Source: Stomorhina lunata (taxonomy: Eukaryota; Arthropoda; Insecta; Diptera; Rhiniidae). From it: a stretch of 64,000 nt of DNA. The stretch covers positions 105,438,240 to 105,502,239 of the forward strand of contig OW121742.1 in assembly GCA_933228675.1 (NCBI GenBank), written 5' to 3'. Below are positions 21,371-33,097 of this stretch, piece by piece (the first letter of the stretch is position 1; each line of letters begins with the position of its first letter). The notes beneath the pieces are model-generated. The model was not told where the DNA came from. It worked only from the letters and a program-made list of their open reading frames with translations, and ran no database searches. The translations under genes and the position numbers were made by a program.

Positions 21371-24300
21371 TTCAATAGAAAAATTGGCGATGGGAAGAGT
21401 TTTCTATAGCAAAATTGACGATAGGAATAGTTTTCCATAAAAAAAATGACGATGGGAAGAGTTTTCCATAGAAAAATTGACGATGGAAAGAGTTTTCTAT
21501 AGAAAACTTTTCGACGGGAAGAGTTTTCTATAGAAAAATTGACGATGGGAAGAGTTTTCTATAGAAAAATTGACGACGGGAAGAGTATTCTATAGAAAAA
21601 TTGACGATGGGAAGAGTTTTCTATAGAAAAATTGACGATGGAAAGAGTTTTCTATAGAAAAATTGACGATGGGAAGAGTTTTCTAATAAAATTTGACGAT
21701 GAAAAGAGTCCTTTATAGAAAAATTAATGATATTAGAAAAGTTTTCTATACAAAAATTTTCTATAAAAAACTTTTCGATGGGAAGAGCTTGCTATAGAAA
21801 AATTTGAGATGGGAAGAGTTTTTTGTAGAAAAATTGACGATGGAAAGAGTTTTCTATAGAAAAATTGACGATGGGAAGAGTTTTCTATAGAAAAATCGAC
21901 GATAGGATGAGCTTTCTATAGAAAAATCGAAGATGAGTAGAGCTTTCTATAAAAAATTTACGATGGGAAGATTTTTCTATAGAAAAATTGACGATGGGAA
22001 GAGTTTTCTATAAAAAATTGAAGACGGGAAGAGTTTTCTACAGAAAAATTGAAGACGGAAGGAGTTTCCTATAGAAAAATTGCTGACGGGAAAAGTTTTC
22101 TATAGAAAAATTGATGACGGGAAAAGTTTTCTATAGAAAAATTAATGACGGAAAAAGTTTTTTATAGAAAAGTTGACGACGGAAAAGGTTTTCTATAGAA
22201 AAATTGACTACGGGAAGAGTTTTCCATAGAGAAATTGACGATGAGAAAAATTTTCTATAGAAAAATTTACGATGGGAAGAGCTTTCTACGGAAAAATTGA
22301 AGATGAGAAGAGTTCTCCATACAAAACTGAAGATCAAGAGAGTTTTTATAGAAAAATTGACGACGGATTCTTTAGAAAAATTGTTGACAGAAAGAGTTTT
22401 TTTTTATAGAAAAATTGACGAAGGTTAAAGTTTTCGATAGAAAAATTGACCACTCGAAGAGTTTTCTATAGAAAAATTGACAATAGGAAGATTTTTCTAT
22501 AGAAAAGTTGACGATAGGAAGATTTTTCTATAGGAAGATTTTTCTATAGAAAAATTGACAATAGGAAGATTTTTCTATAGAAAAATTGACAATAGGAAGA
22601 TTTTTCTATAGAAAAATTGACAATAGGAAGATTTTTCTATAGAAAAATTGACAATAGGAAGATTTTTCTATAGAAAAATTGACGATAGGAAGATTTTTCT
22701 ATAGAAAAATTGACGATAGGAAGATTTTTCTATAGAAAAATTGACGATAGGAAGATTTTTCTATAGAAAAATTGACGATAGGAAGATTTTTCTATAGAAA
22801 AATTGACGATAGGAAGATTTTTCTATAGAAAAATTGACGATAGGAAGATTTTTCTATAGAAAAATTGACGATAGGAAGATTTTTCTATAGAAAAATTGAC
22901 GATAGGAAGATTTTTCTATAGAAAAATTGACGATAGGAAGATTTTTCTATAGAAAAATTGACGATAGGAAGATTTTTCTATAGAAAAATTGACGATAGGA
23001 AGATTTTTCTATAGAAAAATTGACGATAGGAAGATTTTTCTATAGAAAAATTGACGATAGGAAGATTTTTCTATAGAAAAATTGACAATAGGAAGATTTT
23101 TCTATAGAAAAGTTGACGATAGGAAGATTTTTCTATAGAAAAATTGACGATAGGAAGATTTTTCTATAGAAAAATTGACGATAGGAAGATTTTTCTATAG
23201 AAAAATTGACGATAGGAAGATTTTTCTATAGAAAAAGTGACGATAGGAAGATTTTTCTATAGAAAAATTGACGATAGGAAGATTTTTCTATAGAAAAATT
23301 GACGATAGGAAGATTTTTCTATAGAAAAATTGACGATAGGAAGATTTTTCTATAGAAAAATTGACGATAGGAAGATTTTTCTATAGAAAAATTGACGATA
23401 GGAAGATTTTTCTATAGAAAAATTGACGATAGGAAGATTTTTCTATAGAAAAATTGACGATAGGAAGATTTTTCTATAGAAAAATTGACGATAGGAAGAT
23501 CTTTCTATAGAAAAATTGACGATAGGAAGATTTTTCTATAGAAAAATTGACGATAGGAAGATTTTTCTATAGAAAAATTGACGATAGGAAGATTTTTCTA
23601 TAGAAAAATTGACGATAGGAAGATTTTTCTATAGAAAAATTGACGATAGGAAGATTTTTCTATAGAAAAATTGACGATAGGAAGATTTTTCTATAGAAAA
23701 ATTGACGATAGGAAGATTTTTCTATAGAAAAATTGACGATAGGAAGATTTTTCTATAGAAAAATTGACGATAGGAAGATTTTTCTATAGAAAAATTGACG
23801 ATAGGAAAATTTTTCTATAGAAAAATTGACGATAGGAAGATTTTTCTATAGAAAAATGGACGATAGAAAGATTTTTCTATAGAAAAATTGACGATAGGAA
23901 GATTTTTCTATAGAAAAATTGACGATAGGAAGATTTTTCTATAGAAAAATTGACGATAGGAAGATTTTTCTATAGAAAAATTGACGATAGGAAGATTTTT
24001 CTATAGAAAAATTGACGATAGGAAGATTTTTCTATAGAAAAATTGACGATAGGAAGATTTTTCTATAGAAAAATTGACGATAGGAAGATTTTTCTATAGA
24101 AAAATGGACGATAGAAAGATTTTTCTATAGAAAAATTGACGCTAGGAAGATTTTTCTATAGAAAAATTGACGATAGGAAGATTTTTCTATAGAAAAATTG
24201 ACGATAGGAAAATTTTTCTATAGAAAAATTGACGATAGGAAGATTTTTCTATAGAAAAATTGACGATAGGAAGATTTTTCTATAGAAAAATTGACGATAG

Positions 24301-26023
24301 GAAGATTTTTCTATAGAAAAATTGACGATAGGAAGATTTTTCTATAGAAAAATTGACGATAGGAAGATTTTTCTATAGAAAAATTGACGATAGGAAGATT
24401 TTTCTATAGAAAAATTGACGATAGGAAGATTTTTCTATAGAAAAATTGACGATAGGAAGATTTTTCTATAGAAAAATTGACGATAGGAAGATTTTTCTAT
24501 AGAAAAATTGACGATAGGAAGATTTTTCTATAGAAAAATTGACGATAGGAAGATTTTTCTATAGAAAAATTGACGATAGGAAGATTTTTCTATAGAAAAA
24601 TTGACGATAGGAAGATTTTTCTATAGAAAAATTGACGATAGGAAGATTTTTCTATAGAAAAATTGACGATAGGAAGATTTTTCTATAGAAAAATTGACGA
24701 TAGGAAGATTTTTCTATAGAAAAATTGACGATAGGAAGATTTTTCTATAGAAAAATTGACGATAGGAAGATTTTTCTATAGAAAAATTGACGATAGGAAG
24801 ATTTTTCTATAGAAAAACTGACGATAGGAAGATTTTTCTATAGAAAAATTGACGATAGGAAGATTTTTCTATAGAAAAATTGACGATAGGAAGATTTTTC
24901 TATAGAAAAATTGACGATAGGAAGATTTTTCTATAGAAAAATTGACGATAGGAAGATTTTTCTATAGAAAAATTGACGATAGGAAGATTTTTCTATAGAA
25001 AAATTGACGATAGGAAGATTTTTCTATAGAAAAATTGACGATAGGAAGATTTTTCTATAGAAAAATTGACGATAGAAAGATTTTTCTATAGAAAAATTGA
25101 CGATAGGAAGATTTTTCTATATAAAAATTGACGATAGGAAGATTTTTCTATAGAAAAATTGACGATAGGAAGATTTTTCTATAGAAAAATTGACGATAGG
25201 AAGATTTTTCTATAGAAAAATTGACGATAGGAAGATTTTTCTATAGAAAAATTGACGATAGGAAGATTTTTCTATAAAAAAATTGACGATAGGAAGATTT
25301 TTCTATAGAAAAATTGACGATAGGAAGATTTTTCTATAGAAAAATTGACGATAGGAAGATTTTTCTTTAGAGAAGCTGACGATAGGAAGATTTTTCTATA
25401 GAAAAATTGACGATAGGAAGATTTTTCTATAGAAAAATGGACGATAGGAAGATTTTTCTATAGAAAAATTGACGATAGGAAGATTTTTCTATAGAAAAAT
25501 GGACGATAGGAAGATTTTTCTATAGAAAAATTGACGATAGGAAGATTTTTCTATAGAAAATTTTGAAAAATTGACGATAGGAAGATTTTTCTATAGAAAA
25601 ATTGACGATAGGAAGATTTTTCTATAGAAAAATTGACGATAGGAAGATTTTTCTATAGAAAAATTGACGATAGGAAGATTTTTCTATAGAAAAATTGACG
25701 ATAGGAAGATTTTTCTATAGAAAAATTGACGATAGGAAGATTTTTCTATAGAAAAATTGACGATAGGAAGATTTTTCTATAGAAAAATTGACGATAGGAA
25801 GATTTTTCTATAGAAAAATTGACGATAGGAAGATTTTTCTATAGAAAAATTGACGATAGGAAGATTTTTCTATAGAAAAATTGACGATAGGAAGATTTTT
25901 CTATAGAAAAATTGACGATAGGAAGATTTTTCTAAAGAAAAATTGACGATAGGAAGATTTTTCTATAGAAAAATTGACGATAGGAAGATTTTTCTATAGA
26001 AAAATTGACGATAGGAAGATTTT
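21371..26023. repeat. 31-bp satellite array, copy 3 (GACGATAGG variant), about 150 units
   Basis: Core CTATAGAAAAATTGACGATA, with GGAAGATTTTT completing the 31-bp unit. From 21371 to about 22440 the units are diverse (GATGGGAAGAG, GACGGGAAAAG, indels). From about 22440 to 26023 roughly 115 units are almost identical. The right border is abrupt, cutting mid-unit into unrelated sequence at about 26023. Consistent with recent amplification at one side of an older array. The unit differs at only about 4 of 31 positions from the CGATAG units at 4835-5400. Confidence 0.97.
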
Positions 26024-27268
26024 GCCAGTCAGAAGTCTGATAAAATCACTTTGTTTTGGGATATCTGAATGAATATACTCTCTGTAGGGTACACAATTTT
26101 GGTTAAATACATATGTCTGAGTATTCCAAAGTTTTTGAAATCAAATTAATGCCCAATTATTAAATAACTGATAATTTGAAAATTTAAAAACCGAAACGAA
26201 TCGCGGTATTGCGTTAATTTTAAGGCTAAATCATCTGTTAATTTGTTAACAAGATCTTGGCTCATTATTTAACAATTCTCTTTTCATAATGACTTCTCTA
26301 AGAGAATAAGAGTAGATGTCTTATTTATATATTAGACAATCGCTCATTTTAACTTCAATCTCTTTTAGGAAAAGTAAAAAAGCGTTTCTCTTATATATTA
26401 TATGAAAATGTTGATTTACCTCCAATTTTGAAACAAGTGTTAATTAGAAACAAAAAAATAAAATTTAATAATTTTGAAAATATTTTCTAATTAGACATTG
26501 TGTCACCTATTAAAAATAAATTGTACAGCTAATTAAAGTGACATTTGGAGAGCACTTAACCACCTTCAAAAACGAAAATGTAGTGTACTTTTTCAATTCT
26601 TAACCCCAATATGTCAGATTCTATTAGGTTTGATTAATAATAATGATCAAACTGATCGAACATTTTACTCATGTCAAGTGCAGGTGTACTTAGGTTCAAG
26701 TTGAACTACATTTATCAATTTTAGAGGATCAAAAGACTATAAACCGATTTTCTGATAATGATTATTTGTTAAGATTTCTAATACAATTTTCTTTATAAAA
26801 ATTGTATTATCCTTTGTCGCCGAATTCGATCCTTATTAAAGTTAATTTTATTATTTGTTAAAATTAGTATTTCCCCCCATGAAATCTCATATCATTTCAT
26901 TTTCAATTCTCTTCCTTAAATTTCTCTTACTTTAAAAAACTGGCCTGATTTACTCATATGTAAACACATGCATGATTTAATCAATTTGTTAACACCTGAC
27001 AATTAATTTTTCTTAATGTTAGTTTATGTCGTCTACCTGTGTATTCATTCGGTTTGGTCAAACATTGAATGACACGTTTTGTTTAACCCCCTTCAAAATA
27101 AACAAAATAGTTTGAGAAACTAAAGTTGCCAGATGTATGAGAAATTTAGTAATTCCTAATAATGTTGTTAACCCTAGAAAGATAGCGTTAGTTTTTTTGT
27201 ACATTAAAGAAAAGATTTCATCTGAAAGGCGTACGGTTTCTTATATCTTTTAAGAATTTTAAAAGATT
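26024..27268. other. AT-rich spacer
   Basis: No gene, RNA or repeat that I can support. Confidence 0.5.
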
Positions 27269-27375
27269 TAAACCGATGTTGGACAAAGTCTCTCTGATTT
27301 TATATTTTGCTAACCCTAGGGGTAGCAAAACACAATATAAGAGAGAATCAGAGAGATTTTGCCCAACATTGATTT
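27269..27375. mobile_element. 107-bp hairpin MITE
   Basis: The arm from about 27269 (ATGTTGGACAAAGTCTCTCTGA then TATTTTGCTA) is mirrored by TAGCAAAACA...TCAGAGAGATTTTGCCCAAC. The loop is only a few bases (CCCTAGGG). About 45 bp of imperfect stem. Could be a tiny MITE or a hairpin RNA source. Confidence 0.75.
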
Positions 27376-27429
27376 ATGAAAGAATAAGGAAAACTCAATA
27401 GAGAAATTTTAGTGTAGACTTTCGTTGAA

Positions 27430-28370
27430 TTTTGACGGGGCAAAATCCACAATAATTTGAATTCTGGAGTCCCTCAGGGTTCAATTTTATCGCCAACATT
27501 GTTTTAAATATTCATGAATGATTTACTGGAAATTACTTCTTACCCAATTTACTCATTTGCGGATAACATTAATATCAGTCACTCATATCCTTTCCATCAG
27601 AGACCACTAGCTTCCGAGGTCAATCTGTTCAGATTTAGAATGAATGAATTGCTTAATCGTGACCTTGACATAATTTACACATGAGGCAAAGCTAATATGG
27701 TTGTCAATGTTGTTTATTAACACATAAACGATTCGTAAGCTCACCTACTTCTAACCTTCGAATGGGTGACACAACCATCCAACAAACCGATTCCCTCTCT
27801 ATCTACGGTATAAAAATATAGTTTGATGTCCGTTGGAATCAACATATTTTCGACGTGTCAAAAGAGTAATTTATATGCTTAGGGGTTTTGAGACTATGTA
27901 GAACATATTTGCCACCAACCGACTTACTCCGGATATATACCATGTACATACGTCCAAAAATACAGTAAAATTTTCTCATTTGGGAAGGTTCTGCACGTTC
28001 TAGTCTTGAAATATTTTACTGTGTTCAAAAGCGTGATATTGACCTAATATGTGATAGCACTATCTGTGAATCTTGTTCTACAGATATTACTGACGACATA
28101 AGCAGTCTTATTCCAAATGCACTTACTTTTAGACGAAACACGCGTTTAGAAAAGAGAGCGAACAATTTTGTTATTAGTTGGAATGTAATACAAAAAAAAA
28201 TCGTTTTTTTGACGAACTTTTAAAAGGTGGTATTCACTTCCTGATGGTGTCTTTCCAACCCAACCAATACACAACAATTCGAATCATATGTAAGCACACT
28301 CCCTTCTTCCTCCTATCCAATTCTTTATTTCCTAACACCAATACAATGCAAGGCTTTTAAGCATATGAAC
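27430..28370 (+). pseudogene. Non-LTR retrotransposon reverse transcriptase remnant
   Basis: Frames give NSGVPQGSILSPTLF then FMNDLLE and YSFADNINISHSY, the GVPQGS.L.P.LF..YINDL and (F/Y)ADD boxes of LINE reverse transcriptase (second Asp changed to Asn). Further on, RIYTMYIRPKI and IWEGSARSSLEIFYCVQKRV match the 'IRP.IEY..H.W.GA....L..L..VQ.RA' thumb region of jockey-type LINEs lacking RNase H. It continues to a degenerate C-terminus near 28360. Stops and frameshifts throughout; long dead. Confidence 0.75.
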
Positions 28371-28439
28371 ATCGCCAACTACTTATGCAAAGCATTGTTT
28401 TCAAACTAGTCAAATAGGCTATGAAATGGATTACAGAAA

Positions 28440-28658
28440 GAGCAGTCTTTGTGGAAGTATTGCTTAGACTATTCTACATTGCATTCATGTGGAAGGAAAA
28501 ACTTTACGTATATTCTCCAATTCCGCAGTACAAGCTTAGAAAGATTTTCCTCTACTTGGTCTTTCCATTGAAGTTTCGGACGTCATCTTCTTCGAGATCC
28601 TTCGGCATCATTTTCGAATACATTTCTTGCTAGAGTAATTTCATCCACTAGACTCACC
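28440..28658 (-). pseudogene. LINE C-terminal fragment, minus strand
   Basis: On the minus strand: ARNVFENDAEGSRRR, a stop, then RPKLQWKDQVEENLSKLVLR and NWRIYV. Same C-terminal LINE signature as at 16870-17279 and within the 1.3-kb TIR elements, in opposite orientation to the flanking LINE pieces. Confidence 0.7.
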
Positions 28659-28659
28659 T

Positions 28660-29000
28660 GTAAATGCCGGGCATCCTTTAATGAGATGGCGAAACATTCT
28701 AGAATTGAACTATTCTGGATACGCAGTCACAGCAATGTACCAGCTAACATCATTGCGAATAATCTAGCAAAAGTTGATGCTCTCCTCGGTTAGGAGGACA
28801 TTGACCAATACATAGGTATATAGCTATCAGCCTGCAAACTGCTCACCAACTGGTCCACAGAAGTGACCTGTTCAGTATCAGACTTACATGGCCAACTTAC
28901 GACAGTAAGCGTTCTGCAATCTTGGTCACCTTTCAGCCTTATATCAGTACTCACAGGACGCTCTTTAATAGGTTTACATGCTAAAAGACTTATGCATTAA
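28660..29000 (+). pseudogene. LINE RNase H-region fragment
   Basis: Reads FNEMAKHSRIELFWIRSHSN and VPANIIANNLAKVDALLG, the '(L/F)CW(V/I)..H....GN..AD.LAK.GA' end of a LINE RNase H domain. A further TWPTYDSKRSA and LTGRSLIGLHAKRL follow, as in the linker before the C-terminal zinc knuckle. Interrupted at 29001 by an insertion; resumes at 29626. Confidence 0.7.
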
Positions 29001-29616
29001 ACACATAGACAACAGCAGGCTACGGGCTACAAGAGCTACGTAGTTCATGTCCTTTATAAAATTTATTATATAAAAAAGCATACTTATATCTATATTATTT
29101 TAAGATATATGAATTTTTATAAAAAAAAGTCGGTTGCAGAAATAAAATTATAGTATATTAGCTCTTAATCCATTATAAAGAATATTATATAGAATATATA
29201 AGATATTTTCTTTTCTAGCTTTTGTTTGATACCAAAAAAGTTAATATCGTATATAAACTTCTAAAGTTATACCGTATTATTCTTGAAATTTAAAAAGCCC
29301 ATAACTCTTAAACTATTAGAGATCACACCAAAATCCTTCTATAATTTTTTTTTTTTTTGATAAAGACATACTATCAGGTACAGAAAAACCGTTGATTTCG
29401 GAGGTTAATTAATAAAATGAATTTATGTCGTTTTTATCAAAATTTAAATTGTTATTTTGTCCATCTTATTAACGCGATATTGGCACCACTCATAAACAGG
29501 TGTTTCGAAGTGTAGCTGCCATCTTAAATAATTAAGTAGCTGACTACGAGGCGACGATTGCAGCCAACGACTTTTGTAGTCGGTGTTGGTGTAGCCTGCT
29601 GTTGTCTATGTGTTTA
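29001..29616. mobile_element. 616-bp MITE inserted in the LINE
   Basis: Ends ACACATAGACAACAGCAGGC (from 29001) and the inverted GCCTGCTGTTGTCTATGTGT (to 29613), a 23-bp perfect inverted repeat with the adjacent TAC/GTA. It is flanked by a direct repeat ATGCATTAA (28992-29000 and 29617-29625). The interior (29060-29350) is homologous to 62145-62405. No coding capacity. A 9-bp duplication would suggest a Mutator-like element and 8 bp a hAT-like one; the terminal bases are ambiguous. Confidence 0.75.
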
Positions 29617-29625
29617 ATGCATTAA

Positions 29626-29869
29626 TCTTCAAATCGATGACAACTGCAGAAGTTGTCACAACTTTGAGGAGGAAGAAACCGTCACTTCTCTTCTCTGTCA
29701 CTGCCCAGCTATTGCTGATATTAGGACTCTCTATGCGGGATCAACGTTTTTCCACGGTCTATCAGAGATCTCGACAACATTCGAATTGGAACAATTGTTA
29801 CTTCTCTCAGACAACGAGCTGCATCCGATTCTATTTTTAGACTTATTGAAAGGAACTGAACGGAAAATG
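29626..29869 (+). pseudogene. LINE C-terminal zinc-knuckle fragment
   Basis: Reads LQIDDNCRSCHN, FEEEETVTSLLCHCPA, then LYAGSTFFHGLSEIST and LSDNELHPILFLDLLKGT. This is the C..C...E.E...HLLC.CPA tail found after RNase H in LINEs. It continues the 28660-29000 fragment, is cut at 29870 by the 1.3-kb TIR element, and its 3' end resumes at 32908. The same C-terminus recurs at 61358-61639. Confidence 0.8.
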
Positions 29870-29871
29870 TA

Positions 29872-31157
29872 CCCAACAAAACTTTGGTAATGGCAAGTAC
29901 TCTGATAATTGGTTACCTTGTAACGACTACAACATACCATCCGAATAAATAATAAGTTATTACAGAAGTACTTATTTGTAATTAAGATGGTAATTTAAAC
30001 TGAATGGCCCCAGTTCAAATCCCACCAAGGGCAACAATTTTTTGTAGTTTTTTTTTATTAAAAGAGTCTTTTTAAATGATTTTTGAATTTTAAGAACTTG
30101 AATATTATCTTCTGTAAAAAAAAAATTGTAAAACTAACTCACGTTAATGAAAAAATACCATCATGAGTCAATTTTGATTATCTAGGGGATGTTGAATACC
30201 AAACACGATTCTAATTGGTCTTAACTTGGTAAGCCCAACTTATCTGGGTCATCCTTCATCTCAACTGTGGACACACACCTCCTCATGGTATCACCCGGGG
30301 AGCTAGTTTAACACCCATTAATATTGTGAGTTAACATGTTCCGAGAGTTGTCCCATAAGATCGATAAAAATGGGTTAGGATTAGGGGCTAGTAACCCTCT
30401 CTTGAAAAAAAAAATACAATGAAGAGGATAAAATTAGAATTGAAATGTCCCACTACCTAATGTTAGAGGAGGATGTCCGAAACTTCGATATAAGGACCAA
30501 GTAGAGGAACATTTTTCAAAGCTTGGCCTATAAAATTGGAGAATATTCGCACAAGATCGAAATCCATGGAATTCTAAAATATGCTCGGACTTTGACCTTA
30601 ACAGGTTGTAACATTTAAGTAAGTAAGAGTCAATCTTATGTAAAAACTTATACAAAAAAGAAGATATAAATTTTAAAAAAGTTTTAAAATAATTACAAAA
30701 AATTGTATAAAAATATTTTTCCAAAAATTACAACAAAGCAAAAAAAAGTAGAGAAAAACAAAGTTATTTTCACATGATTTTGGATCTAAAAATAAAAAAA
30801 TTGTTTATATTAATTATAATCTGCTAAGTTTTCAACATATGGAGTAGCTCAGTGGAAGAGTCTCTGCCTAGCAGTCGGAGGGTCTGGGTTCGAGCCCCCA
30901 TCGGATCATAAAAAAAATTTTGTATTTCGTTTAAAAATATATGTTTTTAATAAAACAACAAAAAAAAAAGTTGTTGCTGTTGTTGTTGTTGCTTTCAAAT
31001 TGCTTACTTAAGTCTTACTTTTCTGCAATTGGTAAGTACTTGCCTCCAATGACATCCCCATGTTAATGTAATGACTTAAACAGCGAATGAGTAAGTAGTT
31101 CGTGTTCAATAGTTTAACTGTTTAACTCATTATTTGGTAATGAAAAGTTTTACTGGG
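29872..31157 (+). mobile_element. 1.3-kb TIR element with tRNA-like module, copy A
   Basis: Termini CCCAACAAAACTTT (29872) and AAAGTTTTACTGGG (to 31157) with TA on both sides (29870-29871, 31158-31159). It contains, in order: a B-box-like CAGTTCAAATCCC near 30015; a captured LINE C-terminus (GCCCNI-type end at about 30464-30620, including KTK and 'vskSQS' tail); an A-rich stretch; a tRNA-like sequence (30838-30908); and (GTT)n near 30970. No transposase of its own. Two further full copies are at 31274-32576 and 44020-45321. Confidence 0.85.
30838..30908 (+). other. tRNA-like module in element A
   Basis: TAGCTCAGTGG fits the pol III A box and GGTTCGAGCCC the B box, at tRNA spacing. An anticodon-arm-like CTCTG...CGGAG stem encloses CCTAGCA. 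The acceptor ends do not pair well, so this is a tRNA-derived sequence rather than a functional tRNA gene. Also present at 31522-31595 (minus), 32585-32655 (plus) and 44269-44342 (minus). Confidence 0.75.
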
Positions 31158-31159
31158 TA

Positions 31160-31273
31160 TTTTTCCAAAAATTACAACAAAGCAAAAAAAAAGCAGGGAA
31201 AAACAAAGTTATTTTCACATGATTTTGGATCTAAAAATAAAAATTGTTTATATTAATTATAAGCTGCTAAGTT
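31160..31273 (+). mobile_element. Element C, left piece of a 5'-truncated copy
   Basis: Starts at the internal TTTTTCCAAAAATTACAACA of element A and runs to GCTAAGTT, where copy B is inserted. It continues at 32577. It looks like a partial tandem duplication of element A's right part. Confidence 0.75.
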
Positions 31274-32576
31274 CACAGTAAAACTTTTTATTACCAAATA
31301 ATGAGTTAAACAGTTAAACTATTGAACACGAACTACTTACTCATTCGCTGTTTAAGTCATTACATTAACATGGGGATGTCATTGGAGGCAAGTACTTACC
31401 AATTGCAGAAAAGTAATGACTTGGGTAAGCAATTTGAAAGCAACAACAACAACAGCAACAACTTTTTTGTTGTTGTTTTATTAAAAACATATATTTTTAA
31501 ACGAAATACAAAATTTTTTTTATGATCCCATGCGGGCTCGAGCCCAGACCCACCGACTGCTAGGCAGAGACTCTTCCACTGAGCTACTTCATATGTTGAA
31601 AACTTAGCAGATTATAATTAATATTAACAATTTTTATTTTTAGATCCAAAATCATGTGAAAATAACTTCGTTTTTCCCTGCTTTTTTTTGCTTTGTTGTA
31701 ATTTTTGGAAAAATATTTTTATACGATTTTTTGTAATTATTTTAAAACTTTTTTAAAATTATTTTAAAACTTAAACAATTTAAATCTTCTTTTTTGTATA
31801 AGTTTTTATATAAGATTGACTCTTACTTACTTAAATGTTACAACCTGTTAAGGTCAAAGTCCGAGCATATTTTAGAATTCCATGGATTTCGATCTTGTGC
31901 GAATATTCTCCAATTTTATAGGCCAAGCTTTGAAAAATGTTCCTCTATTTGGTCTTTCTATCGAAGTTTCGGACATCCTCCTCTAACATTAGGTAGTGGG
32001 ACATTTCAATTCTAGTTTTATCCTCTTCATTGTATTTTTTTTCAAGAGAGGGTTACTAGCCCGTAATCCTAACCCATTTTTATAGATCTTATGGGACAAC
32101 TCTCGGAACATGTTAACTCACAATATTAATAGGTGTTAAACTAGCTCCCCGGGTGATACCATGAGGAGGTGTGTGTTCACAGTTGAGATGAAGGATGACC
32201 CAGATAAGTTGGGCTTACCAAGTTAAGACCAATTAGAATCGTGTTTGGTATTCAACATCCCCTAGATAATCAAAATTAGCTCATGATGGTATTTTTTCAT
32301 TAACGTGAGTTAGTTTTACAATTTTTTTTTACAGAAGATAATATTTAAGTTCTTAAAATTCAAAAATCATTTAAAAAGACTCCTTTAATAGAAAAAAAAA
32401 CTAAAAAAAATTGTTGCCCTTGGTGGGATTTGAACCGGGGCCATTCAGTTTAAGTTACCATCTTAATTACAAATAAGTACTTCTGTAATAACTTATTATT
32501 TATTCGGATGGTATGTTGTAGTCGTTACAAGGTAACCAGTTATCAGAGTACTTGCCATTACCAAAGTTTTGCTGGG
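31274..32576 (-). mobile_element. 1.3-kb TIR element, copy B (inserted in C)
   Basis: Full-length minus-oriented copy running from CACAGTAAAAC (slightly altered terminus) to GTTTTGCTGGG. Comparison with copy A shows the target was AAGTTTTCAAC and that TT is duplicated, instead of the usual TA. It carries the same tRNA-like module and LINE tail as copy A. Confidence 0.85.
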
Positions 32577-32905
32577 TTTTCAACATATGAAGTAGCTCAG
32601 TGGAAGAGTCTCTGCCTAGCAGTCGAAGGGTCTGGGTTCGAACCCCCATGGGATCATAAAAAAAATTTTGTATTTCGTTTAAAAATATATGTTTTTAATA
32701 AAACAACAACAAATAAGTTGTTGCTGTTGTTGTTGTTGCTTTCAAATTGCTTACCCAAGTCATTCATTTTCTGCAATTGGTAAGTACTTGCCTCCAATGA
32801 CATCCCCATGTTAATGTAATGACTTAAACAGCGAATGAGTAAGTAGTTCGTGTTCAATAGTTTAACTGTTTAACTCATTATTTGGTAATTAAAAGTTTTA
32901 CTGGG
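32577..32905 (+). mobile_element. Element C, right piece
   Basis: Resumes TTCAACATATGAAGTAGCTC (tRNA-like module) and runs to the TIR end TTTTACTGGG, followed by TA and the LINE 3' sequence. Includes (GTT)n near 32720. Confidence 0.85.
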
Positions 32906-32907
32906 TA

Positions 32908-33097
32908 TTAGTTAGAGAAGTTTTCCATAGCCTAACACTCAATAACTAGTGGCTAGCCGAGTTATGAGGTAAACAGCCGCTTTTTTGATTTTTTTTTTTT
33001 TTTAAGTGAGTCTGGCCGGGGTTTGAACTTGGGACCTCTGGTATGATAGGCGGATGAGTAATCTGCTATACCACGGTGGTTCACTATTTCGAACATC
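32908..33097 (+). mobile_element. LINE 3' end with antisense tRNA-like sequence
   Basis: From TTAGTTAGAGAAG to GGTGGTTCAC. Homologous 3' ends occur at 61358-61639 (plus) and 41437-41662 (minus), all stopping at the same GGTTCAC, while their 5' ends differ, as in 5'-truncated LINE copies. On the minus strand (about 33090-33005) it reads TATAGCAGATTACTCATC (A-box-like), then AGGTCCCAAGTTCAAACCCC (B box). It belongs with the LINE fragment ending at 29869. Confidence 0.75.

Noticed and set aside
30838..30908. Functional tRNA gene
   Set aside because: Promoter boxes are good but the acceptor stem does not pair and the same sequence recurs in every copy of a transposon.
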